A DNA stretch of 64,000 nt from Selenomonadales bacterium (GTDB lineage: Bacteria > Bacillota > Negativicutes > Sporomusales > UBA7701), in contig JARKPR010000033.1 in the NCBI GenBank assembly GCA_029975165.1, forward strand, positions 1-64,000. The letters are read 5' to 3'. Under the pieces are notes generated by a model. It had not been told where the DNA came from. It did not search any database and was given only the letters and a program-made list of their open reading frames with translations. A program made the translations under genes and the position numbers. This document shows positions 1 through 8,822 of this stretch, piece by piece (within the stretch, counting starts at the first letter, position 1; each line of letters starts with the position of its first letter).

Positions 1-794
1 TCCTCGAAATCAGAAGCGAATACAACCCCGCCTTCGGCGGCGTCAACCCCGAGCCCATCGACAAAAACCTCGCCGCCCTGCGGGCCGGCATGGCCGCCCA
101 CAAAGCCGCCGTAGGTCTCGCCACCGACGGCGACGGCGACCGCATCGGCGCCATCGACGCCGACGGCCGCTTCATCAACGCCCACCAGATCATGGCCCTG
201 CTCACGAAATACCTCGTCGAGAAACGCGGCTGGACAGGCGGCGTCGCCCAGACCCTCACCGTCTCCGAGCTCGTCAAAAGAGTCGCCGCCAAATACGGCC
301 TCAAGCTCTACGAAACCCCCGTTGGCTTCAAATACATCGCCAACCTCATGCTCAGCGAAGACATCCTCATCGGCGGCGAAGAATCCGGCGGCATCGGCAT
401 CAAAAACTACATCCCCGAACGCGACGGCGTCCTCCTCGGCTTCCTGCTCATCGAAGTCGTCGCCGCCTACGGCAAAACCCTTGGCCAACTCCTGGACGAA
501 ATGATGGCCGAGCTCGGCCACTTCTACTACGGACGCGAAGACCTCCACCTCGACAACGAGCGGAAAAACCGCCTCATGGCGGCCCTCGTCCCCGCGCCGC
601 CGGCCGCCCTGGGCAGCCTTAAGCCCCGCTCCTCTGACTGCACCGACGGCTGCAAGCTCTACGTCGACGGCGGCTGGGTCATGTTCCGCGCCTCCGGCAC
701 CGAGCCCATCGTCAGAGTCTACGCCGAGGCCGACAGCCCCGCGGGGCTGGCCTCCATCCTGAGCGAGGCGGTGAACTATGCCAAAAACGCGTAA
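1..794 (+). CDS. Phosphoglucomutase/phosphomannomutase, C-terminal part (5' end outside window)
   Basis: This is the end of an alpha-D-phosphohexomutase, which interconverts hexose 6-phosphate and 1-phosphate. The frame is open from base 3, so the start and catalytic serine lie upstream. Visible landmarks are the metal-binding loop ATDGDGDRIG, the sugar-recognition loop GGEESGGIG and the domain-4 phosphate site RASGTEPIVRVYAE near the end. It overlaps galU by 17 bases and so shares its operon, where it would supply glucose-1-phosphate to GalU. Family membership is clear. Preference for glucose or mannose cannot be read from this part. Confidence 0.93.
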   Translation, partial: LEIRSEYNPAFGGVNPEPIDKNLAALRAGMAAHKAAVGLATDGDGDRIGAIDADGRFINAHQIMALLTKYLVEKRGWTGGVAQTLTVSELVKRVAAKYGLKLYETPVGFKYIANLMLSEDILIGGEESGGIGIKNYIPERDGVLLGFLLIEVVAAYGKTLGQLLDEMMAELGHFYYGREDLHLDNERKNRLMAALVPAPPAALGSLKPRSSDCTDGCKLYVDGGWVMFRASGTEPIVRVYAEADSPAGLASILSEAVNYAKNA

Positions 795-1713
795 AATTCG
801 CAAAGCCGTCATCCCGGCCGCCGGGCTCGGCACGCGCTTCCTGCCGGCCACCAAGGCCCAACCCAAAGAAATGCTGCCCATCGTCGACAAGCCGGCCATC
901 CAGTACATCATCGAAGAAGCCATCCAATCCGGCATCGAAGAAATCCTAATCATCACCGGCCGCAACAAACGCGCCATCGAAGACCACTTCGACCGCGCCG
1001 TCGAACTCGAGCTCACCCTCAAAGCCCAGGGAAAATACGACCTCCTGGGCCTCATCGAAGAAATCTCCAACGTCACCATCCACTACGTGCGCCAGAAAGA
1101 ACCGCGCGGCCTCGGCCACGCCGTCCTCTGCGCCCGCCAGTTCGTCGGCCCCGAGCCCTTCGCCGTCCTCCTCGGCGACGACATCATCGACGCCGCCGTG
1201 CCCTGCCTCAAGCAGCTCCTCGAAGTCTACGAGGACCACCCCGGCACCATCCTCGGCGTCCAGGAAGTCCCGCAGGCCAAAGTATCCAGCTACGGCATCG
1301 TCAAGCCCGTGCCGGTCGGCGAAAACATCTGGCGGGCCGCCGACCTCGTCGAAAAACCGCCCCAGGCCGAGGCCCCCTCGCGCCTCGCCGTGCTCGGCCG
1401 CTACATCATCGAACCCGAAGTCTTCGACATCCTTGAAACAACCCCACCCGGCCGCGGCGGCGAAATCCAGCTTACCGACGCCCTGCGCGTCATGGCCGCC
1501 GACCGGGCCGTATACGCCTACCACTTCGACGGTCGTCGCTACGACGTCGGCGACAAACAGGGCTACCTCGAAGCCACCGTCGAATTCGCCCTCAAGCGCC
1601 CCGATCTCCGCGACCAATTCCTCAGCTACCTGATGAAAACCGTCAAACCGCTCCTCGGCGGCGACGAAACGGCCGCCACCTGCAGCGGCAAACCGGGACA
1701 AACCGGGAAATAG
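778..1713 (+). CDS. galU: UTP-glucose-1-phosphate uridylyltransferase
   Basis: GalU makes UDP-glucose from UTP and glucose-1-phosphate in the cytoplasm. The 311-residue length is usual for bacterial GalU. The N-terminus holds the nucleotide-binding signature AAGLGTRFLPATKAQPKEM (about residues 14-32), and the middle has LLGDDII and LVEKP sugar-binding segments typical of the family. The start overlaps the preceding mutase by 17 bases and galE follows after 9 bases, so the three form a tight operon running glucose-6-phosphate to UDP-galactose. Confidence 0.95.
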   Translation: MPKTRKIRKAVIPAAGLGTRFLPATKAQPKEMLPIVDKPAIQYIIEEAIQSGIEEILIITGRNKRAIEDHFDRAVELELTLKAQGKYDLLGLIEEISNVTIHYVRQKEPRGLGHAVLCARQFVGPEPFAVLLGDDIIDAAVPCLKQLLEVYEDHPGTILGVQEVPQAKVSSYGIVKPVPVGENIWRAADLVEKPPQAEAPSRLAVLGRYIIEPEVFDILETTPPGRGGEIQLTDALRVMAADRAVYAYHFDGRRYDVGDKQGYLEATVEFALKRPDLRDQFLSYLMKTVKPLLGGDETAATCSGKPGQTGK

Positions 1714-1722
1714 GGGGCCGGC

Positions 1723-2736
1723 ATGAACGTACTCGTCACCGGCGGGGCCGGCTACATCGGCTCCCACACCGTTCACGAACTCCGGAACTCCGGCTTCAAG
1801 GCCGTCGTTTACGACAACCTCGCCAAAGGCCACCCCGGGGCCGTGCCGGCCGGCGTCCCCATCATCGCCGGCGACATCCGCGACCGGGACAAACTCGCCC
1901 GCGCCATCGCCGACCATAAAATCGACGCAGTCGCCCACTTCGCCGCCGCCAGCCTTGTCGGCGAATCGATGAAAGAGCCCGCCGCCTACTACAACAACAA
2001 CGTCGCCGGCACCCTCGCCCTCCTCGACACCCTCCTGGCCGCCGGCGTGAAAAAAATCGTCTTCTCCTCCACCGCCGCCGTCTACGGCGAGCCGGCCGTC
2101 TGGCCGATCGAAGAAGACATGCCCACCGTGCCCACCAACGTCTACGGCCGCACCAAGCTCGTCATCGAGCACATGCTAGCCGATTTTGCCGTTGCCTACG
2201 GGCTGGCGTACGTATCGCTGCGCTACTTCAACGCCGCCGGCGCCCTGGTTGCCGGCACCATCGGCGAAGACCACGCCCCCGAAACCCACCTCATCCCCCT
2301 CGTCCTCCAGGCCGCTCTCGGCCGCCGCGACGGCGTGGCCATCTTCGGCACCGACTACCCCACCGCCGACGGCACCTGCATCCGCGACTACATCCACGTC
2401 ACCGACCTCGCCGCCGCCCACGTCCTCGCCCTGCGCCACCTAACCACCGGCGGAGGTCCGAAAATCTACAACCTCGGCTCGGAAACAGGCTACAGCGTCC
2501 GCCAGGTCATCGACCAGGCCAAAGCGATCACCGGCGCCGTATTCCCCGTCCGCGAACAAGCGCGGCGGGCCGGCGACCCGGCCGTCCTGCTCGCCTCCTC
2601 CCGCCGCATAAAGGCCGAGCTCGGCTGGCAGCCGCTCTATAGCGACCTCGACACCATCATCGCCTCCGCCTGGCGGTGGCACAGCACCCATCCTGACGGC
2701 TTCCGGGAGTTCGCCCCGGCTCCGCAACAACCATAA
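1723..2736 (+). CDS. galE: UDP-glucose 4-epimerase
   Basis: This short-chain dehydrogenase-type epimerase interconverts UDP-glucose and UDP-galactose with bound NAD. The 337-residue protein starts with the Rossmann glycine motif VTGGAGYIGSHT. It carries the catalytic serine segment SSTAAVYGE and the YGRTK catalytic Tyr/Lys pair, followed by SLRYFNAAGA typical of GalE. It is the last gene of the mutase-galU-galE operon, and two strong hairpins follow directly. Its product could feed the glycan cluster downstream. Confidence 0.95.
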   Translation: MNVLVTGGAGYIGSHTVHELRNSGFKAVVYDNLAKGHPGAVPAGVPIIAGDIRDRDKLARAIADHKIDAVAHFAAASLVGESMKEPAAYYNNNVAGTLALLDTLLAAGVKKIVFSSTAAVYGEPAVWPIEEDMPTVPTNVYGRTKLVIEHMLADFAVAYGLAYVSLRYFNAAGALVAGTIGEDHAPETHLIPLVLQAALGRRDGVAIFGTDYPTADGTCIRDYIHVTDLAAAHVLALRHLTTGGGPKIYNLGSETGYSVRQVIDQAKAITGAVFPVREQARRAGDPAVLLASSRRIKAELGWQPLYSDLDTIIASAWRWHSTHPDGFREFAPAPQQP

Positions 2737-2746
2737 ACATAACTAA

Positions 2747-2775
2747 GGCTTCCGCAGTCGCGGAAGCCCTTTTGT
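2747..2775 (+). terminator. Intrinsic terminator after galE
   Basis: An 8-bp stem, GGCTTCCG (2747-2754) with CGGAAGCC (2761-2768), is followed by CTTTTGTTGT. It lies 11 bases after the galE stop. Confidence 0.8.
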
Positions 2776-2783
2776 TGTGAGAA

Positions 2784-2812
2784 AATCCCCCGGCTACGCC
2801 GGGGGATTATTA
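2784..2812. terminator. Second, probably bidirectional terminator
   Basis: A perfect 11-bp stem, AATCCCCCGGC (2784-2794) with GCCGGGGGATT (2798-2808), has a 3-base loop. T-rich sequence follows on the plus strand, and TTTTCTCACAAC follows on the minus strand. It would also end the small minus-strand gene at 2857-2967. Confidence 0.75.
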
Positions 2813-2856
2813 TTGTTCCGGTCCAAGTTCCCTATCTCGTGACGGGCCAGGGACGG

Positions 2857-2967
2857 TCAGCGCCTGCGCCCCATCGTTTCCAGCACGTGCAGGCACAAAT
2901 AGCCGGTCAGGGTTATGCCCAGTAACAGGCCGATGATAAAACCGCTGACAAAACTGAAATTAACCAA
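2857..2967 (-). CDS. Small single-pass membrane protein (hypothetical)
   Basis: This is a 36-residue frame starting at TTG 2967 behind a G-rich GGTGGGGTGG stretch that could act as ribosome site. The protein has one glycine-rich transmembrane stretch (SGFIIGLLLGITLTGY) and ends in a basic tail, GRRR. A longer frame reaches 3051, but that extension looks non-coding. It converges on galE, with a bidirectional terminator between them. Its form resembles short one-helix proteins of Firmicutes. No function is assigned. Confidence 0.38.
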   Translation of the reverse strand: MVNFSFVSGFIIGLLLGITLTGYLCLHVLETMGRRR

Positions 2968-3444
2968 GCCACCCCACCCGCCCCTTGTGAAGCCGTTGCA
3001 ATACCAAGCAAAACAATCATACCATATATTTACAAATTTTACCAGTGACATTTTTGCTGGACGCCTACCAGTGGCACGGCGGCGGCAGGTTCGTCACAGA
3101 TTATGGAACGCGGCCGCTATATCAGGGACGCCGTTGCGGTAATGACAGGAAAGTTTTTTGCGGCAAAATAAAGTATTTGGTACCCGACAGTTTGAACGAA
3201 GTGAAATGCCAGCTTCAGGTGCGGGCAAGTATTATGTCCGCCTGGGGCCCATGCTAACCTACCCGATAGACATGGCTCTGACTGACACAGCTGGACAGGA
3301 AACAACAAAAAAAGTATATGGTAAAAAATGGCATACAATGATAAAATGATTGTGTAACTGGGAAAAATTAGGATGTAGTGCGACAAAATCCCGATTCATA
3401 GATATATTTTGCCGCAGCTATACCCCCGGCAGGAGGCGACTCAA
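2968..3444. other. AT-richer intergenic region upstream of rfbB
   Basis: About 480 bases with no supportable gene. The stretch is clearly richer in A and T than its neighbours. It presumably holds the promoter of the rfb operon, but I could not fix a convincing -35/-10 pair. Hydrophobic frames on both strands here are short, lack good ribosome sites and look like by-products of A/T-rich DNA. Confidence 0.5.
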
Positions 3445-4509
3445 ATGGAAACCTGGCTAGTAACCGGCGGGGCCGGCTTCATCGGCAGCAACTTCATCAG
3501 GCACATATTGGCCCAAAATATGGTGAAAATTGTTAACCTCGACAAGCTCACCTATGCCGGCAACCTGCTGTCTCTCAGCGATATAACCCATAATCCCGAC
3601 TACACCTTCGTCAGAGGGGCGATAGAGGACCTACCGCTGGTTCAGGATCTTCTCTGTCGCTGCCGGCCGGCCACCATCGTTAACTTTGCCGCCGAATCGC
3701 ACGTCGACCGCTCGATAGACGGCCCCGGTCAATTTATTCAGACCAACATCGTCGGCACCTTCCAGCTACTAGAGGCCGCGCGTGCTTACTGGCTCCAGGC
3801 GCCCCCCGGAACAAAGGCGGCATTCCGCTTCATTCACATCTCCACCGACGAGGTGTACGGATCGCTCGGAAGCAGCGGCCGCTTCAGTGAACGGTCGGCC
3901 TACGCGCCCAACTCGCCCTACTCGGCCTCCAAGGCGGCCGCGGACCACCTTGTCCGCGCCTACCACCACACCTACGGCCTGCCGGTGCTCACCACCAACT
4001 GTTCGAACAACTACGGCCCGTTTCAGTTCCCGGAAAAACTCATCCCGTTGATGACCCTTAGCGCCGTGGCCGGCAAGGAGCTGCCGGTATACGGGGACGG
4101 TGGCAATGCTCGCGATTGGCTGTACGTGCTAGACCACTGCCGGGCCATTCAGGCGGTACTGGTCAAAGGCACCCCCGGACAGGTGTACAATATTGGCGGC
4201 GGCAACGAAAAAACCAACCTGGAGATTGTCCACGCCGTCTGTGACCTGTTGGACCGGTTACAGCCGCGCAAAGACGGCCACAGCTACCGCCGGCAGATAA
4301 CCTTCGTCCAGGACAGGCCAGGACACGACCGGCGCTATGCTGTAGACGCTGGCAAGATAAGGCGGGAATTGGGCTGGAACCCGAAGGAGACCTTCGACCT
4401 AGGACTGCGGAAAACGGTAGAATGGTACCTCGGCAATCCGAACTGGTGCCGGGAGACCTTGAGAGGCAGCTACTACGGAGAACGGCTGGGCCTGGGCACC
4501 ACTGCCTGA
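3445..4509 (+). CDS. rfbB: dTDP-glucose 4,6-dehydratase
   Basis: RfbB (RmlB) converts dTDP-glucose to dTDP-4-keto-6-deoxyglucose, the second step of dTDP-L-rhamnose synthesis and the branch point to dTDP-aminosugars. The protein has 354 residues from ATG 3445, chosen because AGGAGG lies at 3431-3436; an in-frame upstream start at 3409 lacks one. Motifs are the NAD loop [12 protein letters not shown], the active-site segment STDEVYGS, and Tyr/Lys in [10 protein letters not shown]. It is the first gene of rfbBACD. Confidence 0.95.
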   Translation: METWLVTGGAGFIGSNFIRHILAQNMVKIVNLDKLTYAGNLLSLSDITHNPDYTFVRGAIEDLPLVQDLLCRCRPATIVNFAAESHVDRSIDGPGQFIQTNIVGTFQLLEAARAYWLQAPPGTKAAFRFIHISTDEVYGSLGSSGRFSERSAYAPNSPYSASKAAADHLVRAYHHTYGLPVLTTNCSNNYGPFQFPEKLIPLMTLSAVAGKELPVYGDGGNARDWLYVLDHCRAIQAVLVKGTPGQVYNIGGGNEKTNLEIVHAVCDLLDRLQPRKDGHSYRRQITFVQDRPGHDRRYAVDAGKIRRELGWNPKETFDLGLRKTVEWYLGNPNWCRETLRGSYYGERLGLGTTA

Positions 4510-4525
4510 AGATGGAGGAAGAACG

Positions 4526-5410
4526 ATGATCAGAAAGGGAATTATCCTGGCCGGCGGCTCGGGAACCCGCCTTTTCCCGCTCACCACCGCAGTGAGCAAG
4601 CAGCTCATGCCCATCTACGACAAACCGATGATCTACTATCCTCTCAGCATCCTGATGATGGCTGGCATCGACGACATCCTCCTCATTACAACCCCGCGGG
4701 ACAAAAGCCAGTTCCAGGAGCTGCTGGCCGACGGTAGCCAGTGGGGCCTAAACATAAGTTATGCCGTCCAGCCTAGCCCGGACGGACTCGCCCAGGCCTT
4801 TATCATCGGCGAGCGGTTCATCGGCGGCGAGGGCTGCGCCCTCATCCTCGGCGACAACATCTTTTTCGGACAGAACCTTCCGGAAAGCCTGGTGCGGGCG
4901 GCAGCAGGCAACACCGGGGCGACGGTCTTCGCCTACCGGGTTCAGGACCCCGAACGTTACGGGGTCGTCGAGTTCGACGCCGCCGGCCGGGCGATAAGTC
5001 TCGAAGAAAAGCCGTCCAGCCCCAGGTCCAACTTCGCCGTGACCGGTCTCTACTTCTACGACGACCAAGTGGTTGACATGGCCAAAAGCCTCAAGCCCTC
5101 CGCCCGCGGCGAGCTCGAGATTACCGACATCAACCGGCTATACCTCGAACAGGGCACCCTCCGCGTCGAAAGGCTGGGCCGCGGCAACGCCTGGCTCGAC
5201 ACCGGCACCTACGAATCTCTTTTGCAGGCCTCGTTGTTCATCGAAACCATCCAGCAGCGGCAAGGCCTGAAGGTTGCCTGCCCGGAAGAGATCGCCTACC
5301 GTCGCGGCCTGATAAACGGCGAACAGGTACTCCGAATCGCCAACCTGCTCAACAAGAACAGCTACGGCGAATACCTGTTCAGTCTCGTCAGCGGGGACAG
5401 ACCGGCATGA
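4526..5410 (+). CDS. rfbA: Glucose-1-phosphate thymidylyltransferase
   Basis: RfbA (RmlA) joins dTTP and glucose-1-phosphate to give dTDP-glucose, the first step of the rhamnose pathway. The 294-residue protein starts with the nucleotidyl-transferase signature [14 protein letters not shown], followed by [16 protein letters not shown]. It also has LGDNIFFG and the EKPSSPRSN segment that mark RmlA. The stop overlaps the rfbC start in an ATGA junction (5407-5410), which suggests translational coupling. Confidence 0.96.
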   Translation: MIRKGIILAGGSGTRLFPLTTAVSKQLMPIYDKPMIYYPLSILMMAGIDDILLITTPRDKSQFQELLADGSQWGLNISYAVQPSPDGLAQAFIIGERFIGGEGCALILGDNIFFGQNLPESLVRAAAGNTGATVFAYRVQDPERYGVVEFDAAGRAISLEEKPSSPRSNFAVTGLYFYDDQVVDMAKSLKPSARGELEITDINRLYLEQGTLRVERLGRGNAWLDTGTYESLLQASLFIETIQQRQGLKVACPEEIAYRRGLINGEQVLRIANLLNKNSYGEYLFSLVSGDRPA

Positions 5411-6132
5411 GGTGCCTGGAAACATCCATCCCCGGAGTGCTTATCGTCGAAACCGACCGCTTTGTCGACCACCGCGGCTACTTCCTGGAAACATGGAACG
5501 CCGGCCGCTACCGGGAATACGGACTTCCGGGCCGCTTCATCCAGGACAACCTGTCCTTTTCGGTCGCCGGTATCCTTAGGGGCCTGCACTTCCAGCATCC
5601 CCACGCCCAGGGCAAACTGGTATCCGTGCTTCAGGGGGAAGTGTACGACGTGGCTGTCGACATCCGCCTGGGTTCGCCGACCTTCGGCCAGTGGGTGGCC
5701 GTTATCCTCTCCGGCGACAACGGACGGCAGCTCTATATACCCGAAGGTTTCGCCCATGGCTTCTGCGTTACGGGCGCCTCGGCCCTCGTCAGCTACAAAT
5801 GCACCCGCGGTTACGCCCCATACGCCGACGGCGGCATCACATGGGACGATCCCGACCTTGGGATAGATTGGCCGGTGGGCAAGCCCATCCTCTCAAGTAA
5901 AGATCGGTCCCTGCCCCGGCTAAAAGACCTGCCGGCGGACCGCCGGCCGCTGTTCGCCGGACCGCCGGCACCCCAAAGCGCCGCAGCCCCCGTCAAAAGG
6001 AAGGAAGCGTCCGGTCTAGGCCCAAAACTCCAGGAGGGAAAAACACATGCGGATACTGATCACCGGCGCCGCCGGACAACTTGGCCGGGCGCTGACGAAC
6101 AATCTCCAGGGGACCGACTATCTGGCTACTGA
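5407..6132 (+). CDS. rfbC: dTDP-4-dehydrorhamnose 3,5-epimerase with extended C-terminus
   Basis: RfbC (RmlC) epimerizes dTDP-4-keto-6-deoxyglucose at C3 and C5. The cupin core is normal: RGYFLETWN, the substrate-site segment [26 protein letters not shown], and [12 protein letters not shown]. Family members usually end near residue 180-190, but this frame runs to 241. The extra part is low-complexity (proline, arginine, lysine) and its last 86 bases overlap rfbD. This suggests that the ancestral stop was lost, or that a base error lies near 5990-6030. The enzyme core should be active either way. Confidence 0.9.
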   Translation: MRCLETSIPGVLIVETDRFVDHRGYFLETWNAGRYREYGLPGRFIQDNLSFSVAGILRGLHFQHPHAQGKLVSVLQGEVYDVAVDIRLGSPTFGQWVAVILSGDNGRQLYIPEGFAHGFCVTGASALVSYKCTRGYAPYADGGITWDDPDLGIDWPVGKPILSSKDRSLPRLKDLPADRRPLFAGPPAPQSAAAPVKRKEASGLGPKLQEGKTHADTDHRRRRTTWPGADEQSPGDRLSGY

Positions 6133-6910
6133 CCTTAAGGAAATGGATATAACCTCTCTCGCCAGAACCAAGACGGTACTCGGCGCCTACCGTCCCCACG
6201 CGGTAATCCACTGCGCCGCCTACACAAGCGTCGACGCCGCCGAGGAAGACCCCGCCAAAGCTTACGCCATCAACGCTGCCGGCACGCAAAACGTGGCCGC
6301 CGCCTGCCATGAAACCGGGGCAAAAATGATTTACGTCAGTACGGACTATGTCTTCGACGGCCGCAAGGGCTCGGCATACAGCGAAACCGACCGGCCAAAC
6401 CCGCTCAACGCCTACGGCCGAACGAAGCTGGCCGGTGAGACATTGGCCCGCCGCACCCTCAAGCGGCTCTTTATTGCCCGCACCTCCTGGCTATACGGCG
6501 ACGGGGCAAACTTCGTGCGGACCATGCTGGCTCTGGGCCGCGGCCAGAAGCTGCTGAGGGTGGTCGACGACCAGATCGGCTGCCCCACCTACGCCGTGGA
6601 TGTGGCGAAACTGCTGCTCCACCTGGCGACGACCGACAACTACGGCATATACCATGTAGCCAACCGCGGACAAACAAGCTGGTGGGGTTTTGCCCGCCGC
6701 ATTTTCGAGTTTGCCGGCCTGCCCCAGATCGAGATTCTGCCGGTTACGACCGCCGAATTCTGTCGCCCGGCAATAAGACCGGCTTGTTCGGTCCTCGGCA
6801 GCGTCATGCTGGAAAGCGTCCTGGGAACCGAAATGCGCCCATGGGAAGAGGCCCTGCGGGAATATCTGGCCTGCGAGGGCTACCCGGCAAAAGACGGCCT
6901 GGCGGGTTGA
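6047..6910 (+). CDS. rfbD: dTDP-4-dehydrorhamnose reductase
   Basis: RfbD (RmlD) performs the final NAD(P)H-dependent reduction to dTDP-L-rhamnose. It has 287 residues, with [12 protein letters not shown] at the N-terminus, the characteristic HCAAYTSVDAAE segment, STDYVFDG, and the catalytic YGRTK. The start is ATG 6047 behind AGGAGGG (6032-6038), inside the 3' end of the extended rfbC frame. It is the last gene of the rfb set. A gap of about 190 bases separates it from the glycosyltransferase cluster. Confidence 0.95.
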   Translation: MRILITGAAGQLGRALTNNLQGTDYLATDLKEMDITSLARTKTVLGAYRPHAVIHCAAYTSVDAAEEDPAKAYAINAAGTQNVAAACHETGAKMIYVSTDYVFDGRKGSAYSETDRPNPLNAYGRTKLAGETLARRTLKRLFIARTSWLYGDGANFVRTMLALGRGQKLLRVVDDQIGCPTYAVDVAKLLLHLATTDNYGIYHVANRGQTSWWGFARRIFEFAGLPQIEILPVTTAEFCRPAIRPACSVLGSVMLESVLGTEMRPWEEALREYLACEGYPAKDGLAG

Positions 6911-6950
6911 GACATCTTTTACCGGCAAGGGTTTTTCGGAAACGGGTTGA

Positions 6951-6978
6951 TTGCGAGAACTTGTCCGGTGCGTATATT
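6951..6978 (+). promoter_or_regulatory. Possible promoter of the glycan cluster
   Basis: TTGCGA (6951-6956) and TATATT (6973-6978) are separated by 16 bases in the gap before the first glycosyltransferase. A TGTCGAA heptamer, the core of the Spo0A box, follows at 7010-7016. Both matches are short and could be chance. Confidence 0.35.
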
Positions 6979-7103
6979 GGCGAACAAACGTGGAATATTA
7001 TGGATTGAATGTCGAACAATAAAAAAACCGGTCGTCAGCCCGGACAAGCCGGCCGGCGGTCAAGAGGCGACATTCGCGACAGAGCAGGAGGGCAGGCAAC
7101 CAG

Positions 7104-8003
7104 GTGAACACTGCGCCTAAAGTATCGGTCATCGTCCCGACCCTGGACGCCGAAAACACGATAGCGCGCCTTCTGGCGCTACTCAAACGCCAGCGGCCGG
7201 CCGTCCCCGAACTCATCGTCGTCGACTCGGCATCGGCCGACAGCACGGCGGCCATCGCCGCCGCCGCCGGCGCCCGCGTCATAACCATCCGGCGCCAGGA
7301 ATTCGACCACGGCCTGACGCGGAACCTCGGGGCCGTCAGGGCTTCCGGAGACATCCTCGTCTTCATGACCCAGGATGCCAGCCCGGTCGACGAAGACACC
7401 ATCCGGCTCCTCGTCGAGCCGGTCGCCGCAGGAACGGCGGCAGCGTCCTATGCCCGCCAGATTCCCCCTGCCGACGCCGATCCGATCGAGACATTCTGGC
7501 GCAACCACAACTATCCCGAAAAACCGGCGGTGAAAACCTTCCAGACGGCCTACCGACGCTACTTCTTCTCCAACGTCTGCTCGGCCTTCCGCGCCGACCT
7601 CTTCTTCGCCCTGGGAGGGTTCGAGGCGACCGTGATCGGCGAAGACACGCTGATGGCCTACCGGCTGATAAACGCCGGTCACGCCGTCGCCTACCAAAGC
7701 ACGGCCAGGGTTTTCCACGCCCATGACCTGCGGTTGGCCGAAAAAATCAGTCGTTATTACAAGATCGGGGCCTTCAACCAGGCCCACCGCTATCTCACCG
7801 CCGAAGCCAGCCACGAAAGCGACGGCATCGCCACGGTAAGGAAACTGCTCGCCCAACTGTGGCGGACCCGTCAGCACAGGTACATCGCCGTCGCCCTTGC
7901 CGACATGTTTACCCGCTACATGGCTTACGCCGCCGGCCGCCTGGTCACAACCTGCGGGAAGACGGCCGACCGGGTGCCCTCGGGGAGGCTGGCCGAGCGA
8001 TGA
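7104..8003 (+). CDS. Family 2 glycosyltransferase (possibly rhamnosyltransferase)
   Basis: A GT-A glycosyltransferase that would transfer a sugar from a nucleotide donor to the growing surface glycan on the cytoplasmic side. The 299-residue protein opens with VSVIVPTLDAENTI and IVVDSASADST, and has the catalytic-type stretch FMTQDASP where an acidic motif is expected. The segment FDHGLTRNLGA is common in bacterial rhamnosyltransferases and fits the dTDP-rhamnose genes just upstream. It starts at GTG 7104 behind AGGAGG (7086-7091) and overlaps the next gene in an ATGA junction. The sugar specificity is inferred. Confidence 0.85.
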   Translation: MNTAPKVSVIVPTLDAENTIARLLALLKRQRPAVPELIVVDSASADSTAAIAAAAGARVITIRRQEFDHGLTRNLGAVRASGDILVFMTQDASPVDEDTIRLLVEPVAAGTAAASYARQIPPADADPIETFWRNHNYPEKPAVKTFQTAYRRYFFSNVCSAFRADLFFALGGFEATVIGEDTLMAYRLINAGHAVAYQSTARVFHAHDLRLAEKISRYYKIGAFNQAHRYLTAEASHESDGIATVRKLLAQLWRTRQHRYIAVALADMFTRYMAYAAGRLVTTCGKTADRVPSGRLAER

Positions 8004-8812
8004 CGAAACATTTCCGCCCGCCGATTTTTTTCGCCCTCGACCTTTTCCACTGCCGGCGGCTCATCTGCCAACTGGCCCTTCAGGACATCAGGACCCGCTA
8101 CCTGGGGTCGTATCTGGGCATCCTGTGGGCCTTCATCCAGCCGACGATAACCGTCCTCATCTTCTGGTTCGTATTCGAATGCGGCTTCAAATTCGCTCCC
8201 GTCGAAAACTTCCCCTTCATCCTCTGGCTTGTCTGCGGCATAGTTCCCTGGTTCTTCGTCGCCGATAGCATCGCCGGGGCCACCGGCTCGATCCTGGAGA
8301 GCAGCTACCTCGTGAACAAAGTCGTGTTCAGGGTCAGCATCCTGCCGGTCGTCAAGGTTTTCTCCTCGCTGGTCGTCCACCTATTTTTTTTGGCCGTCAC
8401 CGTCGGGCTGTTCTGGCTGTACGGCTTCCGCCCAAACCTGTATTACCTGCAGGTCGTTTACTACCTTACAGCCATGGCCGTACTCGTCACCGGCATATCC
8501 TGGGCTACCTCGGCCCTGGTGGTATTCCTCAAAGACATCGGCCAAGTCGTCGCCATGCTGCTACAATTCGGCTTCTGGCTGACGCCGATATTCTGGCCGA
8601 TTGCCTCGATCCCGGCCAAATACCAGGCCATCGTCAAGCTCAACCCGTTCTACTACGTCGTCGAAGGCTACCGGGCGACCTTCATCAACCAGCGGTGGTT
8701 CTGGGAGGACGGCGGGGCGGCGGCGTACTTCTGGCTGACAGCCCTGACGGTTCTTTTCCTCGGGGCGGCGGTTTTCCGCAGGCTGCGTCCCCATTTCGCC
8801 GACATGCTGTGA
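8000..8812 (+). CDS. Polysaccharide ABC exporter, permease subunit (Wzm-like)
   Basis: Membrane component of an ABC-2 type exporter that moves lipid-linked glycans across the inner membrane. The 270-residue protein begins at ATG 8000, overlapping the upstream stop. The family signature DIRTRYLGSYLGILWAFIQP lies near the N-terminus. About six hydrophobic helices follow, and NPFYYVVEGYR stands near the end, as in Wzm/TagG/RfbA-type permeases. The ATP-binding partner follows 10 bases later. A longer in-frame extension to 7859 overlaps the previous gene and is not coding-like. Confidence 0.93.
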   Translation: MTKHFRPPIFFALDLFHCRRLICQLALQDIRTRYLGSYLGILWAFIQPTITVLIFWFVFECGFKFAPVENFPFILWLVCGIVPWFFVADSIAGATGSILESSYLVNKVVFRVSILPVVKVFSSLVVHLFFLAVTVGLFWLYGFRPNLYYLQVVYYLTAMAVLVTGISWATSALVVFLKDIGQVVAMLLQFGFWLTPIFWPIASIPAKYQAIVKLNPFYYVVEGYRATFINQRWFWEDGGAAAYFWLTALTVLFLGAAVFRRLRPHFADML

Positions 8813-8822
8813 GGAGTGGAAG

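Noticed and set aside
946-2172. Long open frame of about 400 codons on the minus strand opposite galU and galE
   Set aside because: Shadow of strong C-ending codon bias on the plus strand. The product is Gly/Val/Asp/Glu-rich and low-complexity, and the plus strand codes for clear enzymes. The same holds for the long minus frames opposite recD2, csrA-fliB, flagellin, fliD and secA.
3117-3386. Hydrophobic 89-codon minus-strand frame in the AT-rich gap
   Set aside because: Hydrophobicity comes from A-rich plus-strand runs. It has no ribosome site, and the middle is not membrane-like or conserved in pattern.
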